NCBI RefSeq assembly: GCF_001586785.1
Contig: NZ_LUFH02000039.1
Location: 1 to 49,595 of the forward strand
Length of the DNA: 49,595 nucleotides
From: Sphaerospermopsis aphanizomenoides BCCUSP55
GTDB lineage: Bacteria > Cyanobacteriota > Cyanobacteriia > Cyanobacteriales > Nostocaceae
Reading direction: 5' to 3'
A program made the position numbers and the translations under genes. Under the pieces are notes generated by a model that was not told the origin of the DNA, did not search any database, and saw only the letters and a program-made list of their open reading frames with translations. Shown in pieces: positions 18,583 through 27,308 of the stretch (positions within the stretch are counted from its first letter, which is position 1; every line of letters begins with the position of its first letter).

Positions 18583-19932
18583 TTACAACGTATAAGTGAA
18601 ATCTTCCACCAACATTCCTGGAACTAAACTACCACCTAATTGCCGACTTTCATAAGTTCCCACTTCAGGAATAAATTCTTGAAAATTAGTGAAATCAATG
18701 AGATTTTCTGCACCCCAAAAGCGATATAGACTTTCATCGAAACGCAGATTTTCAATAGGTGCGACTATTTCTCCATTTTCTACCCAAAAGCAAGCATAAC
18801 GAGTCATACCTGTAATTCTACCAGTTGGGCGATCGCTCCAATTTAAATAATGCAAATTAGAAAGATATAATCCTGTATCTAAACTGGTTAAAATCTCCTC
18901 AAATCTCAAATTACCTAGACTTATTTCTGGAGAACGTAAAGTTTCTGAACTATTCGCACCATTTGCTTGTTTATTATATTCTTTAGCCGTGCGAGAATTA
19001 ACGAGGCTATTTACCAAAACACCTTCTTCTATTAATTTTAACTCCGGTGCTGCCATTTCTCCTAAATCATTGAATCTAGGAACTAAACCCAGTTGAAAAT
19101 TTTCTTTTAAACTCAACTTTTCTGAAAGCTGTTTTTCCTGACGAGACAAAGCAGCTAAAGCACTGTTACCTTGTTGAATATCAGCTTCACCAATAGCACC
19201 CCAAGATAGCATAGCTAATAAATCAGCAACAGCCGCAGGAGCAAAATAAGTTTTGTATTGTCCTTTTGGTAAATCTTTAGGTGAACGCGACAGCATTGCT
19301 AATTGTTGCTTACCATCATTTATCTTGGCTATATAAGCAGATTCATCCCACTCACTCCCAGCAAAAGTGCCTTTTACAGCTTGTCCTGATGTCAGAAATA
19401 ATGAATAGTCTAAATTAAAAGAATCAGTTACAAACCAGTGTTTTTGTCCGTTAGAATCACCATAACCTCTAATTACCACTCCCCCAGCATAGCTACCAGT
19501 AAAATCTAAGTCAGCGACAGATTCTAATATATTACCAACCACAGTTTCTGGTGCTAATAATTTACCTATATTAACTTCTCGACTAGTATTATTTTCCGTA
19601 GGTAAAACTAAATAAGGATCAATAGGTAAAAGAGTCAATTCATCCCGTAAGTCTTGTAAAGCTGTGTATGCTAATTGCCAATCTGATTCCCACTCTCCAG
19701 TAAAAGGAATTTGACGGAAACTGGTGCGCTGATTTTCCATTAAAGTTATTTGAATCCAACCATCAGCAACTAATCCTGTTTGCCGCACCTTAGCATGATT
19801 AAAGCGAGTAAATTGGCTTATTTCGCTATTGAGTCTGACTGTGAAATGTTCATTTTCTGCTTTTTTTATGAGCAGCATTTCTATCAGTTGATCAAAGTTT
19901 TTTTCTAATGTTGATAATTCTTCTATTTGCAT
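18583..19932 (-). CDS. tldE: TldE/PmbA family metalloprotease subunit
   Basis: 449 residues from ATG 19932 (a TTG-initiated extension to 19956 would overlap the Uma2 gene and is less likely). It belongs to the PmbA/TldD superfamily on general pattern: SVADLDFTGSYAGGV, GSEWDESAYIAK, an AMLSWGAIGEADIQQG helix, LGLVPRFNDLGEMAAPELKLIEEGVLV and a C-terminal LHYLNWSDRPTGRITGMTRYACFWVENGEIV. It lacks the HExxxH zinc motif, as expected for the TldE partner, while the TldD-type gene upstream has it. In E. coli the TldD-TldE heterodimer degrades unfolded peptides and removes the leader of microcin B17. Separated from tldD by a Uma2 gene. Confidence 0.85.
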   Translation of the reverse strand: MQIEELSTLEKNFDQLIEMLLIKKAENEHFTVRLNSEISQFTRFNHAKVRQTGLVADGWIQITLMENQRTSFRQIPFTGEWESDWQLAYTALQDLRDELTLLPIDPYLVLPTENNTSREVNIGKLLAPETVVGNILESVADLDFTGSYAGGVVIRGYGDSNGQKHWFVTDSFNLDYSLFLTSGQAVKGTFAGSEWDESAYIAKINDGKQQLAMLSRSPKDLPKGQYKTYFAPAAVADLLAMLSWGAIGEADIQQGNSALAALSRQEKQLSEKLSLKENFQLGLVPRFNDLGEMAAPELKLIEEGVLVNSLVNSRTAKEYNKQANGANSSETLRSPEISLGNLRFEEILTSLDTGLYLSNLHYLNWSDRPTGRITGMTRYACFWVENGEIVAPIENLRFDESLYRFWGAENLIDFTNFQEFIPEVGTYESRQLGGSLVPGMLVEDFTYTL

Positions 19933-19936
19933 TTTT

Positions 19937-20719
19937 TTAAATTGTATCTGGATCAATATTTAATTCTCTTAATTTTGCCGCTAAACGTTCTGCTCTTTGA
20001 GCTTCTATTCCTGCCCTTTGAGCTTCTATTTCTGCCCTTTGAGCTTCTATTTCTGCTCTTTGAGCTTCTATTTCTGCTCTTTGAGCTTCTATTCCCGCTC
20101 TTTTGGCTTCCTGACTTGCTGTTTCTTCTGGTGTAGGTACTAATTCTCCTTCTGGAGTAAAATACCTTAACAATCCTTCATGAATTCCTAAAAATAAACC
20201 TAACTGTTGACTCCACAAATGTCCTCTTTCATTTGCTGCTAAAGGTTGATATTGATTATCTACTAAATGAAAACCGACAAATTCTAATGTATAAGGATCA
20301 AACCAAAAATAATCAGGTGTTCTAAATGTATTTTGATAAAGTTCTTTTTTAGTCACTCTATCACTGTTAGCTGTGCTGGGTGAAAGAATTTCTATAATTA
20401 CATTGGGATATTTACCATCTTCTTCCCACACTACCCAACTTTTCCGGGTTTTGCGTTCTGTTCCTAAAACCACAAAAAAATCAGGTCCTCTTAACTTCTC
20501 GGTTTTTTTCTGTTTAGGACTATAATAAATACTGAGATTTCCCGCAGCATAGAAATCTGTTCTATCTTTCCATAACCATTCTAAGCATTGGAAGAGTAAA
20601 ATTATTTGTCGTAAATGCAGTTCTGTTTCCACGGGTGGTTCATCACTATATAAGTCGCTAGGAGGAAAAGTTACATCTGGGGAGATGTCCTCTGCTAGTT
20701 CTAATTCTTGTGCAATCAT
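19937..20719 (-). CDS. Uma2 family protein with heptad-repeat tail
   Basis: 260 residues. Uma2 core: RGPDFFVVLG (Asp), PNVIIEILSPST (Glu), KKELYQNTFRTPDYFWFDP. The C-terminal segment (about 205-245) is a near-perfect seven-residue repeat, AEIEAQR/AGIEAQR, five times, encoded by a 21-bp DNA repeat at about 19990-20103; it predicts a long coiled coil. The tail ends RLAAKLRELNIDPDTI, as in the Uma2 protein at 7651-8412. It sits between tldD and tldE, with its stop 4 nt before the tldE ATG. Confidence 0.87.
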   Translation of the reverse strand: MIAQELELAEDISPDVTFPPSDLYSDEPPVETELHLRQIILLFQCLEWLWKDRTDFYAAGNLSIYYSPKQKKTEKLRGPDFFVVLGTERKTRKSWVVWEEDGKYPNVIIEILSPSTANSDRVTKKELYQNTFRTPDYFWFDPYTLEFVGFHLVDNQYQPLAANERGHLWSQQLGLFLGIHEGLLRYFTPEGELVPTPEETASQEAKRAGIEAQRAEIEAQRAEIEAQRAEIEAQRAGIEAQRAERLAAKLRELNIDPDTI

Positions 20720-20840
20720 TATATTGATATGGCATCAAGTAGTTATTTGTTAATTGTAGCATTAGTAAGCATTCGGGTAAGCTGTTCCCACCCTATGTAT
20801 ATTCCCTATATCACATCAAACACCAAAAATCAAAAATTAA

Positions 20841-22277
20841 TTAACCTCCTCCAAAAACCTCCACATTAGCAAATACACAAACAGGTGAACCATGTCCTAC
20901 CCAAATAGCTTGGTTTGGTTCTCCCTTTCCACAAAAAGGAGTACCATACATTTGCCAGTTAGAATCATTACCAACTTGAATTAAACTGTGCCAAAATTCT
21001 GGAGTTGTCGCTCTATAATTAGGATTGCGGAGAGTTTTAGTAAATTTGCCGTTTTCAATTAATTTGGCATATTCACAACCAAATTGAAATTTATATCGTT
21101 GATCATCAATTGACCAAGAACGATTAGATTTCATGTAAATACCATGTTCTATTCCCGCGATTATTTCTGCAAAACTAGCATTTCCCGGTTCTAAATTTAA
21201 GTTAGCCATGCGGTCAATTGGTGGACGGTTCCAAGAACAAGCACGCGCACAAGCAACACCTGGTAAACCTGATCGAAATTGACTTTCTAAACTGCCTAAA
21301 CCTCTTTGTAAAATACCATCTTTAATGACATATTCTCTGGTTGCTTTTGCACCAGTGTCATCAAAACCATAACTGGCAAATTCACCTTCTACTGTCGGGT
21401 CAAAAGTGATATTCATTAAAGGTGAACCATATTCTAATTTACCGAAATCTCTCGGTTTAACAAAACTGCCTCCAGCATAGTTACGTTCGTCTCCTAAAAT
21501 TCGGTCTATTTCTAAAGGATGTCCGATACTCTCATGAATTTGTAGCATCATTTGGTCTGGTGCTAAAACCAAATTGGTGCGGATATTTGGACATTCTTCG
21601 GCTGTTAATAATTCTAATGCTTGTTCACCAATTGTTTGCGCTTGCTGCCATAAATTCTCTTCTTTTAACAGTTCCCATCCACCTTGATAGCAGTGTGCAT
21701 GAATTCCGTTGTTTGTACGTTGTTGAACAACTCCACCATCTTGTGCGATCGCACCCAAATGATTACTAATAAACAGAATTTTTTGGTATACTTCTGAACC
21801 ATTACTACTCACAAACCAAGTTTCTTTTTGACTGGTGCTGATATTAGCTGTAGTTTGGACAATTTTGTCGTTAATTTTCAATTTTTGGCAAACACGAATT
21901 AATAACTCGTTTATTTCACCTGGACTGATAGCATCTAATGGTTCAAAGAATGGTGAATTATATTCCCCGACAACTTTAGGACGGGTATTTTCACCAAAAG
22001 GATAAATCCAAAATTTACTAGCTGCAATTGCCTGTTTATAAGCTATTTCGGCGGCATTTTGTAATGATGATAATGTGAATGAGTTGGTAGCAGCATAACC
22101 TATGCTACCATTAACTATTACTTCTATCATCGCTCCCATTGTTAATGATTTACCATTGCTTTGGGGTAAGCCATCACGCACAGAATGGTTTCTAGATGTT
22201 TCTTTGACAGCGCGAATACCAATCCAATCAGCGGGAATGTTAAAATGAGAAATTGCTGTTGTTAGTTCTTTCCACAT
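20841..22277 (-). CDS. tldD: TldD family zinc metalloprotease
   Basis: 478 residues. The active-site zinc motif HESIGH (HExxxH) lies near residue 249 in MLQIHESIGHPLEIDRILG. FASYGFDDTGAKA and the C-terminal LIENGKFTKTLRNPNYRATTPEFW with a GKGEPNQAIWVGHGSP end fit the TldD subfamily. In E. coli TldD with TldE is a cytosolic peptidase acting on unfolded small peptides (CcdA, microcin B17 leader). ATG at 22277. The upstream gene of the pair in this window. Confidence 0.92.
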   Translation of the reverse strand: MWKELTTAISHFNIPADWIGIRAVKETSRNHSVRDGLPQSNGKSLTMGAMIEVIVNGSIGYAATNSFTLSSLQNAAEIAYKQAIAASKFWIYPFGENTRPKVVGEYNSPFFEPLDAISPGEINELLIRVCQKLKINDKIVQTTANISTSQKETWFVSSNGSEVYQKILFISNHLGAIAQDGGVVQQRTNNGIHAHCYQGGWELLKEENLWQQAQTIGEQALELLTAEECPNIRTNLVLAPDQMMLQIHESIGHPLEIDRILGDERNYAGGSFVKPRDFGKLEYGSPLMNITFDPTVEGEFASYGFDDTGAKATREYVIKDGILQRGLGSLESQFRSGLPGVACARACSWNRPPIDRMANLNLEPGNASFAEIIAGIEHGIYMKSNRSWSIDDQRYKFQFGCEYAKLIENGKFTKTLRNPNYRATTPEFWHSLIQVGNDSNWQMYGTPFCGKGEPNQAIWVGHGSPVCVFANVEVFGGG

Positions 22278-22352
22278 GGTATTAATTAAAAATTAAAAAA
22301 TCAAAGTTGAAAATCTGTTTTTACATTATAAATTATGTATCATTCAAACAAT

Positions 22353-22566
22353 AACGAACCGCTCCAGACGCAGAGTACACAGAGAGAAAGAGTTTTTGAG
22401 ATATGGTTAGTTGTGAATAATTTTTCAAGAGAATGAACCACGAAGAACACAAAGGACACGAAGGAATAAGAGAAGAATAGGGGTAATATTAGAACGATAA
22501 AGGAGTAAGATTCAATCATCTTTTTTGTCTTTACCTCTGTGTCCTCTGCGCCTGGAGCGGTTCGTT
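22353..22566. mobile_element. MITE-like fold-back element, about 214 bp
   Basis: Terminal inverted repeats of about 33 bp: AACGAACCGCTCCAGACGCA at the left and the inverse of CTCTGCGCCTGGAGCGGTTC at the right, with few mismatches. The inside is non-coding and holds degenerate CACGAAGAACACAAAGG units. It fills most of the 334-bp gap between tldD and cysS. No transposase. Confidence 0.7.
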
Positions 22567-22611
22567 CAAAAAATCATGTTCACAACTCAGATGACAATGC
22601 TTTTTTAATTT

Positions 22612-24069
22612 TTAATTTTTTCTTTGCCAGCGTGTACCTTCTTTGCTATCAATTAATTCTATTCCTTGGGTTTTTAGTTCATCTCTGATTCTATCAGATT
22701 CGGCAAAGTTTTTAGATTTTCTTGCCTCCTGTCTCTTCTGAATTAAATCCTCAATTGCTGCATCACTTAAACCATCAGTTGCAGGTTTTTCTTCTGCAAA
22801 TGTGGCAGTTAACCCTAAAACATCTGCTAAAGTAACCAGGGTTTGCCATTGTTTTAATAGTTTATCTGCTGGTGTTTCTGTTTTCCCTTGGTGAACTATT
22901 ATATTTCCTTCTTTCCGCAGTTCTTTTGCTAATTCAAAAATGACTGCTAAACCACCGGGAAAATTAAAGTCATCATCAACTGCTGTAGTAAATTTCTCAA
23001 TTTCTGATTTATCAATGTTAGAACTATTTAATTCGAGGTTTTCCCAACCTAAATGTTTACCATGTTGATGTCCAAATAATAAACCTTCTTTCAAGGTATG
23101 CCAGCCGTTGGTTGCTGCTAATATGGCTTCATCGGTAAAATCAATCGGCTTGCGATATTGTGCCATCAACACAAATAATCTTAATGCCATCGGGTCAACA
23201 CCACGATCTAGCAAATCGCGGATAGTAGTAAAATTGCCTAAAGATTTAGACATTTTTTCCCCATCTACCTTCACCATGCCATTGTGTAACCAATAATTGG
23301 CCAGAGGTTTACCAGTGACTGCTTCCGATTGGGCAATTTCGTTTTCATGGTGTGGGAAAATTAAGTCAGCACCACCAGCATGAATATCTATCGTATCACC
23401 CAGGCGATCGCGCACCATCGCCGAACATTCAATATGCCATCCTGGACGACCTTTACCCCAAGGTGACTCCCACGCAGGTTCTCCCGGTTTTGCAGCTTTC
23501 CACAGGGCAAAATCGAAGGGGTATTGCTTCTTTTGATATTCCACGTCTTCGATATTTACCCGTTCACTCGCACCAGCTTGTAAATCTTCTAGTTTACGTC
23601 CTGAAAGTTTACCGTATTGATCAAATTTCCGCACCGCATAATAGACATCTCCATCAGCGGGATAGGCAAAACCGTTATGTTCTAAATCGTGAATTAATCT
23701 TTGAATACCATTCATAGTATGGGTAGCGCGGGGATATTCATCTGCTTCTTTAATCCCTAAACGTGACATATCTTCAAAATATGCCTGAATATATCGTTCT
23801 GCTACCGCTTCCATTGATGAATTTTCTTGTCTAGCGCGGTTAAGAATTTTATCATCAATATCCGTAAAGTTTTGGATATAACGGACATCATAACCGATAA
23901 ACTGTAAATATCGACGCACTACATCCCAAACAATACAAGCTCTAGCATGACCCAAATGACAATAGTCGTAAACCGTCACACCGCAATAATACATCTTGAC
24001 CTTACCAGGTTCGACAGTTTTAAATTCTTCTTGACGACGGGTGAGAGTATTGTAAATAGATAGGGTCAT
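22612..24069 (-). CDS. cysS: Cysteinyl-tRNA synthetase
   Basis: 485 residues from ATG 24069 (an upstream TTG frame to 24102 is ignored). It charges tRNA-Cys. Class I signatures: HLGHAR (HIGH, near 39), the zinc-binding CGVTVYD cysteine, [11 protein letters not shown], and KMSKS (near 273). The C-terminal anticodon domain ends [16 protein letters not shown]. Length and motifs are ordinary. It stands alone. Confidence 0.96.
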   Translation of the reverse strand: MTLSIYNTLTRRQEEFKTVEPGKVKMYYCGVTVYDYCHLGHARACIVWDVVRRYLQFIGYDVRYIQNFTDIDDKILNRARQENSSMEAVAERYIQAYFEDMSRLGIKEADEYPRATHTMNGIQRLIHDLEHNGFAYPADGDVYYAVRKFDQYGKLSGRKLEDLQAGASERVNIEDVEYQKKQYPFDFALWKAAKPGEPAWESPWGKGRPGWHIECSAMVRDRLGDTIDIHAGGADLIFPHHENEIAQSEAVTGKPLANYWLHNGMVKVDGEKMSKSLGNFTTIRDLLDRGVDPMALRLFVLMAQYRKPIDFTDEAILAATNGWHTLKEGLLFGHQHGKHLGWENLELNSSNIDKSEIEKFTTAVDDDFNFPGGLAVIFELAKELRKEGNIIVHQGKTETPADKLLKQWQTLVTLADVLGLTATFAEEKPATDGLSDAAIEDLIQKRQEARKSKNFAESDRIRDELKTQGIELIDSKEGTRWQRKN

Positions 24070-24246
24070 AATATAAGGGATAAGGCATCTAACGATTAGC
24101 AATGATAGCTTATGTAGTGAGTAACCGGATAGATAAATGAGATTGAATTAAGAGCGATCGCCCTCATCATCTATGATATCTAATATAGTTCTACAAATAA
24201 TTTCCCAGTAAAATCATGTAATGCAATCAGCAGAGGTTGGTAAATT

Positions 24247-24864
24247 ATGATTCAAGCTTTACCCAAAACTAAACCAGTAACTTTTACAGAATTTGTGGAA
24301 TGGAAACCAGAAAATAAAATATATGAATTACATAATGGAGTAATTTTTGAAATGAATCAACCTTTAGGTTATCATGAGTGGATTATCCTTTTTTTAAATG
24401 AAATAATTTTATCAGAATATAAACGTTTAGGTTTACCCTATGGTATATCAAAAACTGTCCTAGTTAAACCGACCAATAATGAATCTGCTTATTCACCAGA
24501 TGTTTTAGTTTTAAATCGTGATAATTTAATCAATGAATTTTTATGGGAAAAACAAGCTACCGTTTCTCAAGCTGCATCAATACCTTTAATTATTGAAGTT
24601 GTAAGTACAAATTGGCGTGTTGATTATTTAACTAAAGTTAAAGATTATGAGGAAATTGGTATTCCTGAATATTGGATAGTTGATTATTTAGCTTTAGGTG
24701 GAACTCCCTATATAGGCGATCCTAAACAACCTACTATTTCTATTTATAATTTAGTCAACGGTGAATATAAAGTTAAACAATTTAGAAATGATGAAATAAT
24801 TATATCAGCCACATTCCCAGAGTTAAAATTAACAGCTAATCAAATTTTTAAAGCTGGTATATAA
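24247..24864 (+). CDS. Uma2 family protein (DUF820)
   Basis: 205 residues. Uma2 core: YELHNGVIFEMNQP, YSPDVLVLNRDNL (Asp), IPLIIEVVSTNWRVDYLTKVKDYEEIG (Glu, Lys) and PEYWIVDYLALGG; a C-terminal strand region follows. The fold is PD-(D/E)XK nuclease-like. It has no coiled-coil tail, unlike two other Uma2 proteins here. ATG at 24247. Confidence 0.87.
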   Translation: MIQALPKTKPVTFTEFVEWKPENKIYELHNGVIFEMNQPLGYHEWIILFLNEIILSEYKRLGLPYGISKTVLVKPTNNESAYSPDVLVLNRDNLINEFLWEKQATVSQAASIPLIIEVVSTNWRVDYLTKVKDYEEIGIPEYWIVDYLALGGTPYIGDPKQPTISIYNLVNGEYKVKQFRNDEIIISATFPELKLTANQIFKAGI

Positions 24865-24931
24865 CTAGCAAAGCCAAGTATCCAAAAACAGGATAAAATT
24901 CTAAATAGACTCAAATCCTACTTTACAAAGT

Positions 24932-26065
24932 ATGACATCAAAACTTACTACCGAATCTCACCCAATGGAAGCTCCCAAACAAGGATTACCAGTAACTATT
25001 ATTACAGGTTTCCTTGGTAGCGGCAAAACAACTTTACTCAATCATATTCTCACTAATCAGCAAGGTATAAAAACCGCTGTCTTAGTTAATGAATTTGGTG
25101 AAATCGGGATTGACAACGAATTAATTGTTGCCACAAATGATAACATGGTGGAACTAAGCAACGGTTGTATTTGTTGTACTATTAATAATGACTTAGTTGA
25201 TGCTGTTTACAAAGTTCTAGAACGGGAAGAAAAACTAGATTATCTGGTTGTTGAAACTACAGGATTAGCAGATCCATTACCAGTAGCTATGACCTTTTTG
25301 GGTTCAGAATTACGAGATTTAACCCGTCTGGATTCCATTATCACCGTAGTAGATGCGGCCAATTATAGCTTAGATTTATTCAACTCCCAAGCTGCATTTA
25401 GTCAGATTACCTATGGTGACGTAATTCTGTTAAATAAAGCAGATTTAGTTGACGAACCCACATTACAAGAATTAGAAAGAAAGATTAACGAAGTTAAAGA
25501 AGGTGCAAGAATTATTAGAACTAAAAATTCCCAAGTCCCACTTCCTTTAATTCTCAGTGTTGGTTTGTTTGAATCTGATAAATATTTTGAGTCAGAAACG
25601 CACGAACATGACCACCATGATCATCATGACCACGACCATGACCATTCTAACTGTGGACATGACCATCATGACCATGATCATTCTACTTGCGGTCACGACC
25701 ATCATGATCATGAACACCATCACCATGATCATTCTGACCACTTAGAAAATGATGGTTTTACATCTATATCTTTTCAAAGTGATAAACCTTTTTCAATTCG
25801 CAAATTCCAATATTTCTTAGATAACCAACTTCCCACAAATGTCTTCCGCGCAAAAGGTATTATGTGGTTTGATGAAAGTCCCCAACGTCATATTTTCCAT
25901 TTGTGCGGTAAACGCTTTACCATAGATGATAGTGAATGGAAGGGTGAACGCAAAAACCAACTAGTGTTAATTGGCCAACATTTGGATCAAGAAACTCTAC
26001 TCAAACAGTTAGAAAATTGTCTTTGTATTCCTTCCGTGAGTAGAGGTAAAGGTTTTGGGAAATAG
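24932..26065 (+). CDS. CobW/COG0523 GTPase, His-rich metallochaperone
   Basis: 377 residues. G3E-family GTPase: Walker A GFLGSGKTT (about 27-35), the metal-binding NGCICCTIN (about 77-85), ETTGLADP, and the NKAD base motif. Between the GTPase and the CobW C-terminal domain (about 280-370) lies a 47-residue His/Asp loop (about 224-271) built from CGHDHHDHDHS-like repeats that also include two lone Cys. Such proteins deliver or store zinc, nickel or cobalt; the loop predicts tight binding of several metal ions. Which metal cannot be told. No Zur-type palindrome was visible upstream. ATG at 24932. Confidence 0.9.
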   Translation: MTSKLTTESHPMEAPKQGLPVTIITGFLGSGKTTLLNHILTNQQGIKTAVLVNEFGEIGIDNELIVATNDNMVELSNGCICCTINNDLVDAVYKVLEREEKLDYLVVETTGLADPLPVAMTFLGSELRDLTRLDSIITVVDAANYSLDLFNSQAAFSQITYGDVILLNKADLVDEPTLQELERKINEVKEGARIIRTKNSQVPLPLILSVGLFESDKYFESETHEHDHHDHHDHDHDHSNCGHDHHDHDHSTCGHDHHDHEHHHHDHSDHLENDGFTSISFQSDKPFSIRKFQYFLDNQLPTNVFRAKGIMWFDESPQRHIFHLCGKRFTIDDSEWKGERKNQLVLIGQHLDQETLLKQLENCLCIPSVSRGKGFGK

Positions 26066-26532
26066 TTATCAATTGATAATTGACAATTGATAATTGACAA
26101 TTGATAAATTGGGTTTGAAACCTCTCTTTGTTAAGAGAAAGATCAAGAAAAATATTTCCTACTTTTCGATTCTCTACCCTTGAGAGAAAGGAAATTTTAC
26201 ACTGTTCATTGTCAATTGTTGAATAGTTAGTTGTCAGTTGTTAGTCAATACTTTTCGGTTCAGGGTTTGTTCGCGTAGCGTGCCGTAGGCAATCCCCTCA
26301 ACCCCCCTAAAAAAGGGGGGATAAAAATTCCTTTGTTTCCCCCTTTTTTAGGGGGACTAAGGGGGATCACCAATACCTAAATCTCGTTAACCAAACAGTA
26401 TTGAGTTGTTAATGATATAAAAAGCAACTAATAACTGATACAGCAGCTTTTAGGAGTAAAACCCTTTTGCTGCAAGTCTTTGTCATAAAAATTTGTACCT
26501 TATTGATCTGCAATATACTGTAATTAACAAAT
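26066..26532. other. 467-bp gap with repeats
   Basis: Contains a TAATTGA/CAATTGA repeat run (about 26068-26107), a MITE (26290-26370) and an upstream repeat TTCGCGTAGCGTGCCGTAGGC. No gene seen. Confidence 0.55.
26290..26370. mobile_element. G/C-run fold-back MITE, about 80 bp
   Basis: Arms AATCCCCTCAACCCCCCTAA and the inverse of TAGGGGGACTAAGGGGGATC, about 30 bp with mismatches, meeting in a short AT-rich centre. Same style as the inner palindrome of the MITE in dedA (6424-6500). Non-coding. Confidence 0.65.
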
Positions 26533-26997
26533 ATGCGAGTAATTGTTCAACGAGTTAAATCATCTCAAGTAACTGTAAATGGAGAAATTGTTGGTAAAAT
26601 TGGACGGGGATTAAATTTACTTGTTGGTATTTCTCATACAGACACTGTTGTAGAACTTGAATGGATGGTTCGTAAATGCTTAGAATTACGCTTATTCCCG
26701 GATGATGAAGGTGGTGACAAATGGCAAAAATCTGTACAAGAAATTAACGGTGAATTATTAGTAATTAGTCAATTTACTCTGTATGGAGATTGTCGTAAAG
26801 GTCGTCGTCCTTCCTTTGACCGTTCTGCTGCACCCACATTAGCAGAAAATTTATATAATCGCTTTGTTGACAAATTACGTGATAGTGGTTTGCGGGTAGA
26901 AACAGGTAAGTTTGGTGCGATGATGCAAGTCGCAATTGAAAATGATGGACCCGTGACTTTGATATTAGAACGGGAAGCAACACTCAATAATTCGTAA
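26533..26997 (+). CDS. dtd: D-aminoacyl-tRNA deacylase
   Basis: 154 residues. Removes D-amino acids (and glycine from tRNA-Ala) from mischarged tRNAs. Signature segments: [16 protein letters not shown] start, [10 protein letters not shown], the substrate-binding [19 protein letters not shown], and the C-terminal [10 protein letters not shown] (GP cis-Pro motif). ATG at 26533. Stands alone. Confidence 0.95.
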   Translation: MRVIVQRVKSSQVTVNGEIVGKIGRGLNLLVGISHTDTVVELEWMVRKCLELRLFPDDEGGDKWQKSVQEINGELLVISQFTLYGDCRKGRRPSFDRSAAPTLAENLYNRFVDKLRDSGLRVETGKFGAMMQVAIENDGPVTLILEREATLNNS

Positions 26998-27014
26998 TTT
27001 ATTAGGACTTATTT

Positions 27015-27094
27015 CTCGTTCCCATACTATCTCTGGAAATGAATTTTAGATGACTCTGCCTTAAATTATATCAGAGTCAGAGCCTAGGAACGAG
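27015..27094. mobile_element. Short fold-back element (CTCGTTCC...GGAACGAG)
   Basis: 80 bp with ends CTCGTTCC and GGAACGAG, and an internal GTCAGAGCC/GACTCTGCC pair. The larger element at 39445-39559 has the same ends and internal motif. Non-coding; its right edge sits at the truncation point of the hicB remnant. Confidence 0.6.
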
Positions 27095-27107
27095 ATCAAA
27101 CAACTTC

Positions 27108-27245
27108 TCACCCATGACGAATTGCTTCTTCACGAGTTTTACCGTGAGTACAAGGCATAATTACGCGATCGCTAAATTCTGGAATTGTTACCAAGACGAG
27201 CTGATCTTCTTCTGATCATTGCACAATCATACTATATTGATTCAT
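27108..27245 (-). pseudogene. HicB-like antitoxin remnant with in-frame stop
   Basis: Starts ATG 27245: MNQYSMIVQ, then TGA where TGG (Trp) is expected, then SEEDQLVLVTIPEF, VIMPCTHGKTREEAIRHG and another TGA in the place of Gln, followed by EVV and a MITE edge. The pattern (W-S-E-E-D then CTHGxT-x-EEA) is the HicB/DUF1902 antitoxin fold. Two nonsense codons and the missing 3' end make it dead. No HicA toxin frame is left next to it. Homology is from recognition, not a search. Confidence 0.7.
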
Positions 27246-27308
27246 TAATTATCATCCTCCCCTAGATGCTATACATACTGATATCCTGGCGATGTGTGTG
27301 GCACAGTA

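Larger units (their letters stand above)
26998..27308. other. Gap with a MITE and a decayed gene
   Basis: The 311-bp space between dtd and menD has no intact gene. It holds a short fold-back element (27015-27094) and the hicB remnant listed separately. Confidence 0.6.

Noticed and set aside
25557-25745. Met/Thr-rich ORF inside the CobW gene
   Set aside because: Other-frame reading of the His/Asp repeat.
27246-27308. HicA toxin remnant upstream of the hicB remnant
   Set aside because: Only a dozen codons before a stop, with no HicA motif.
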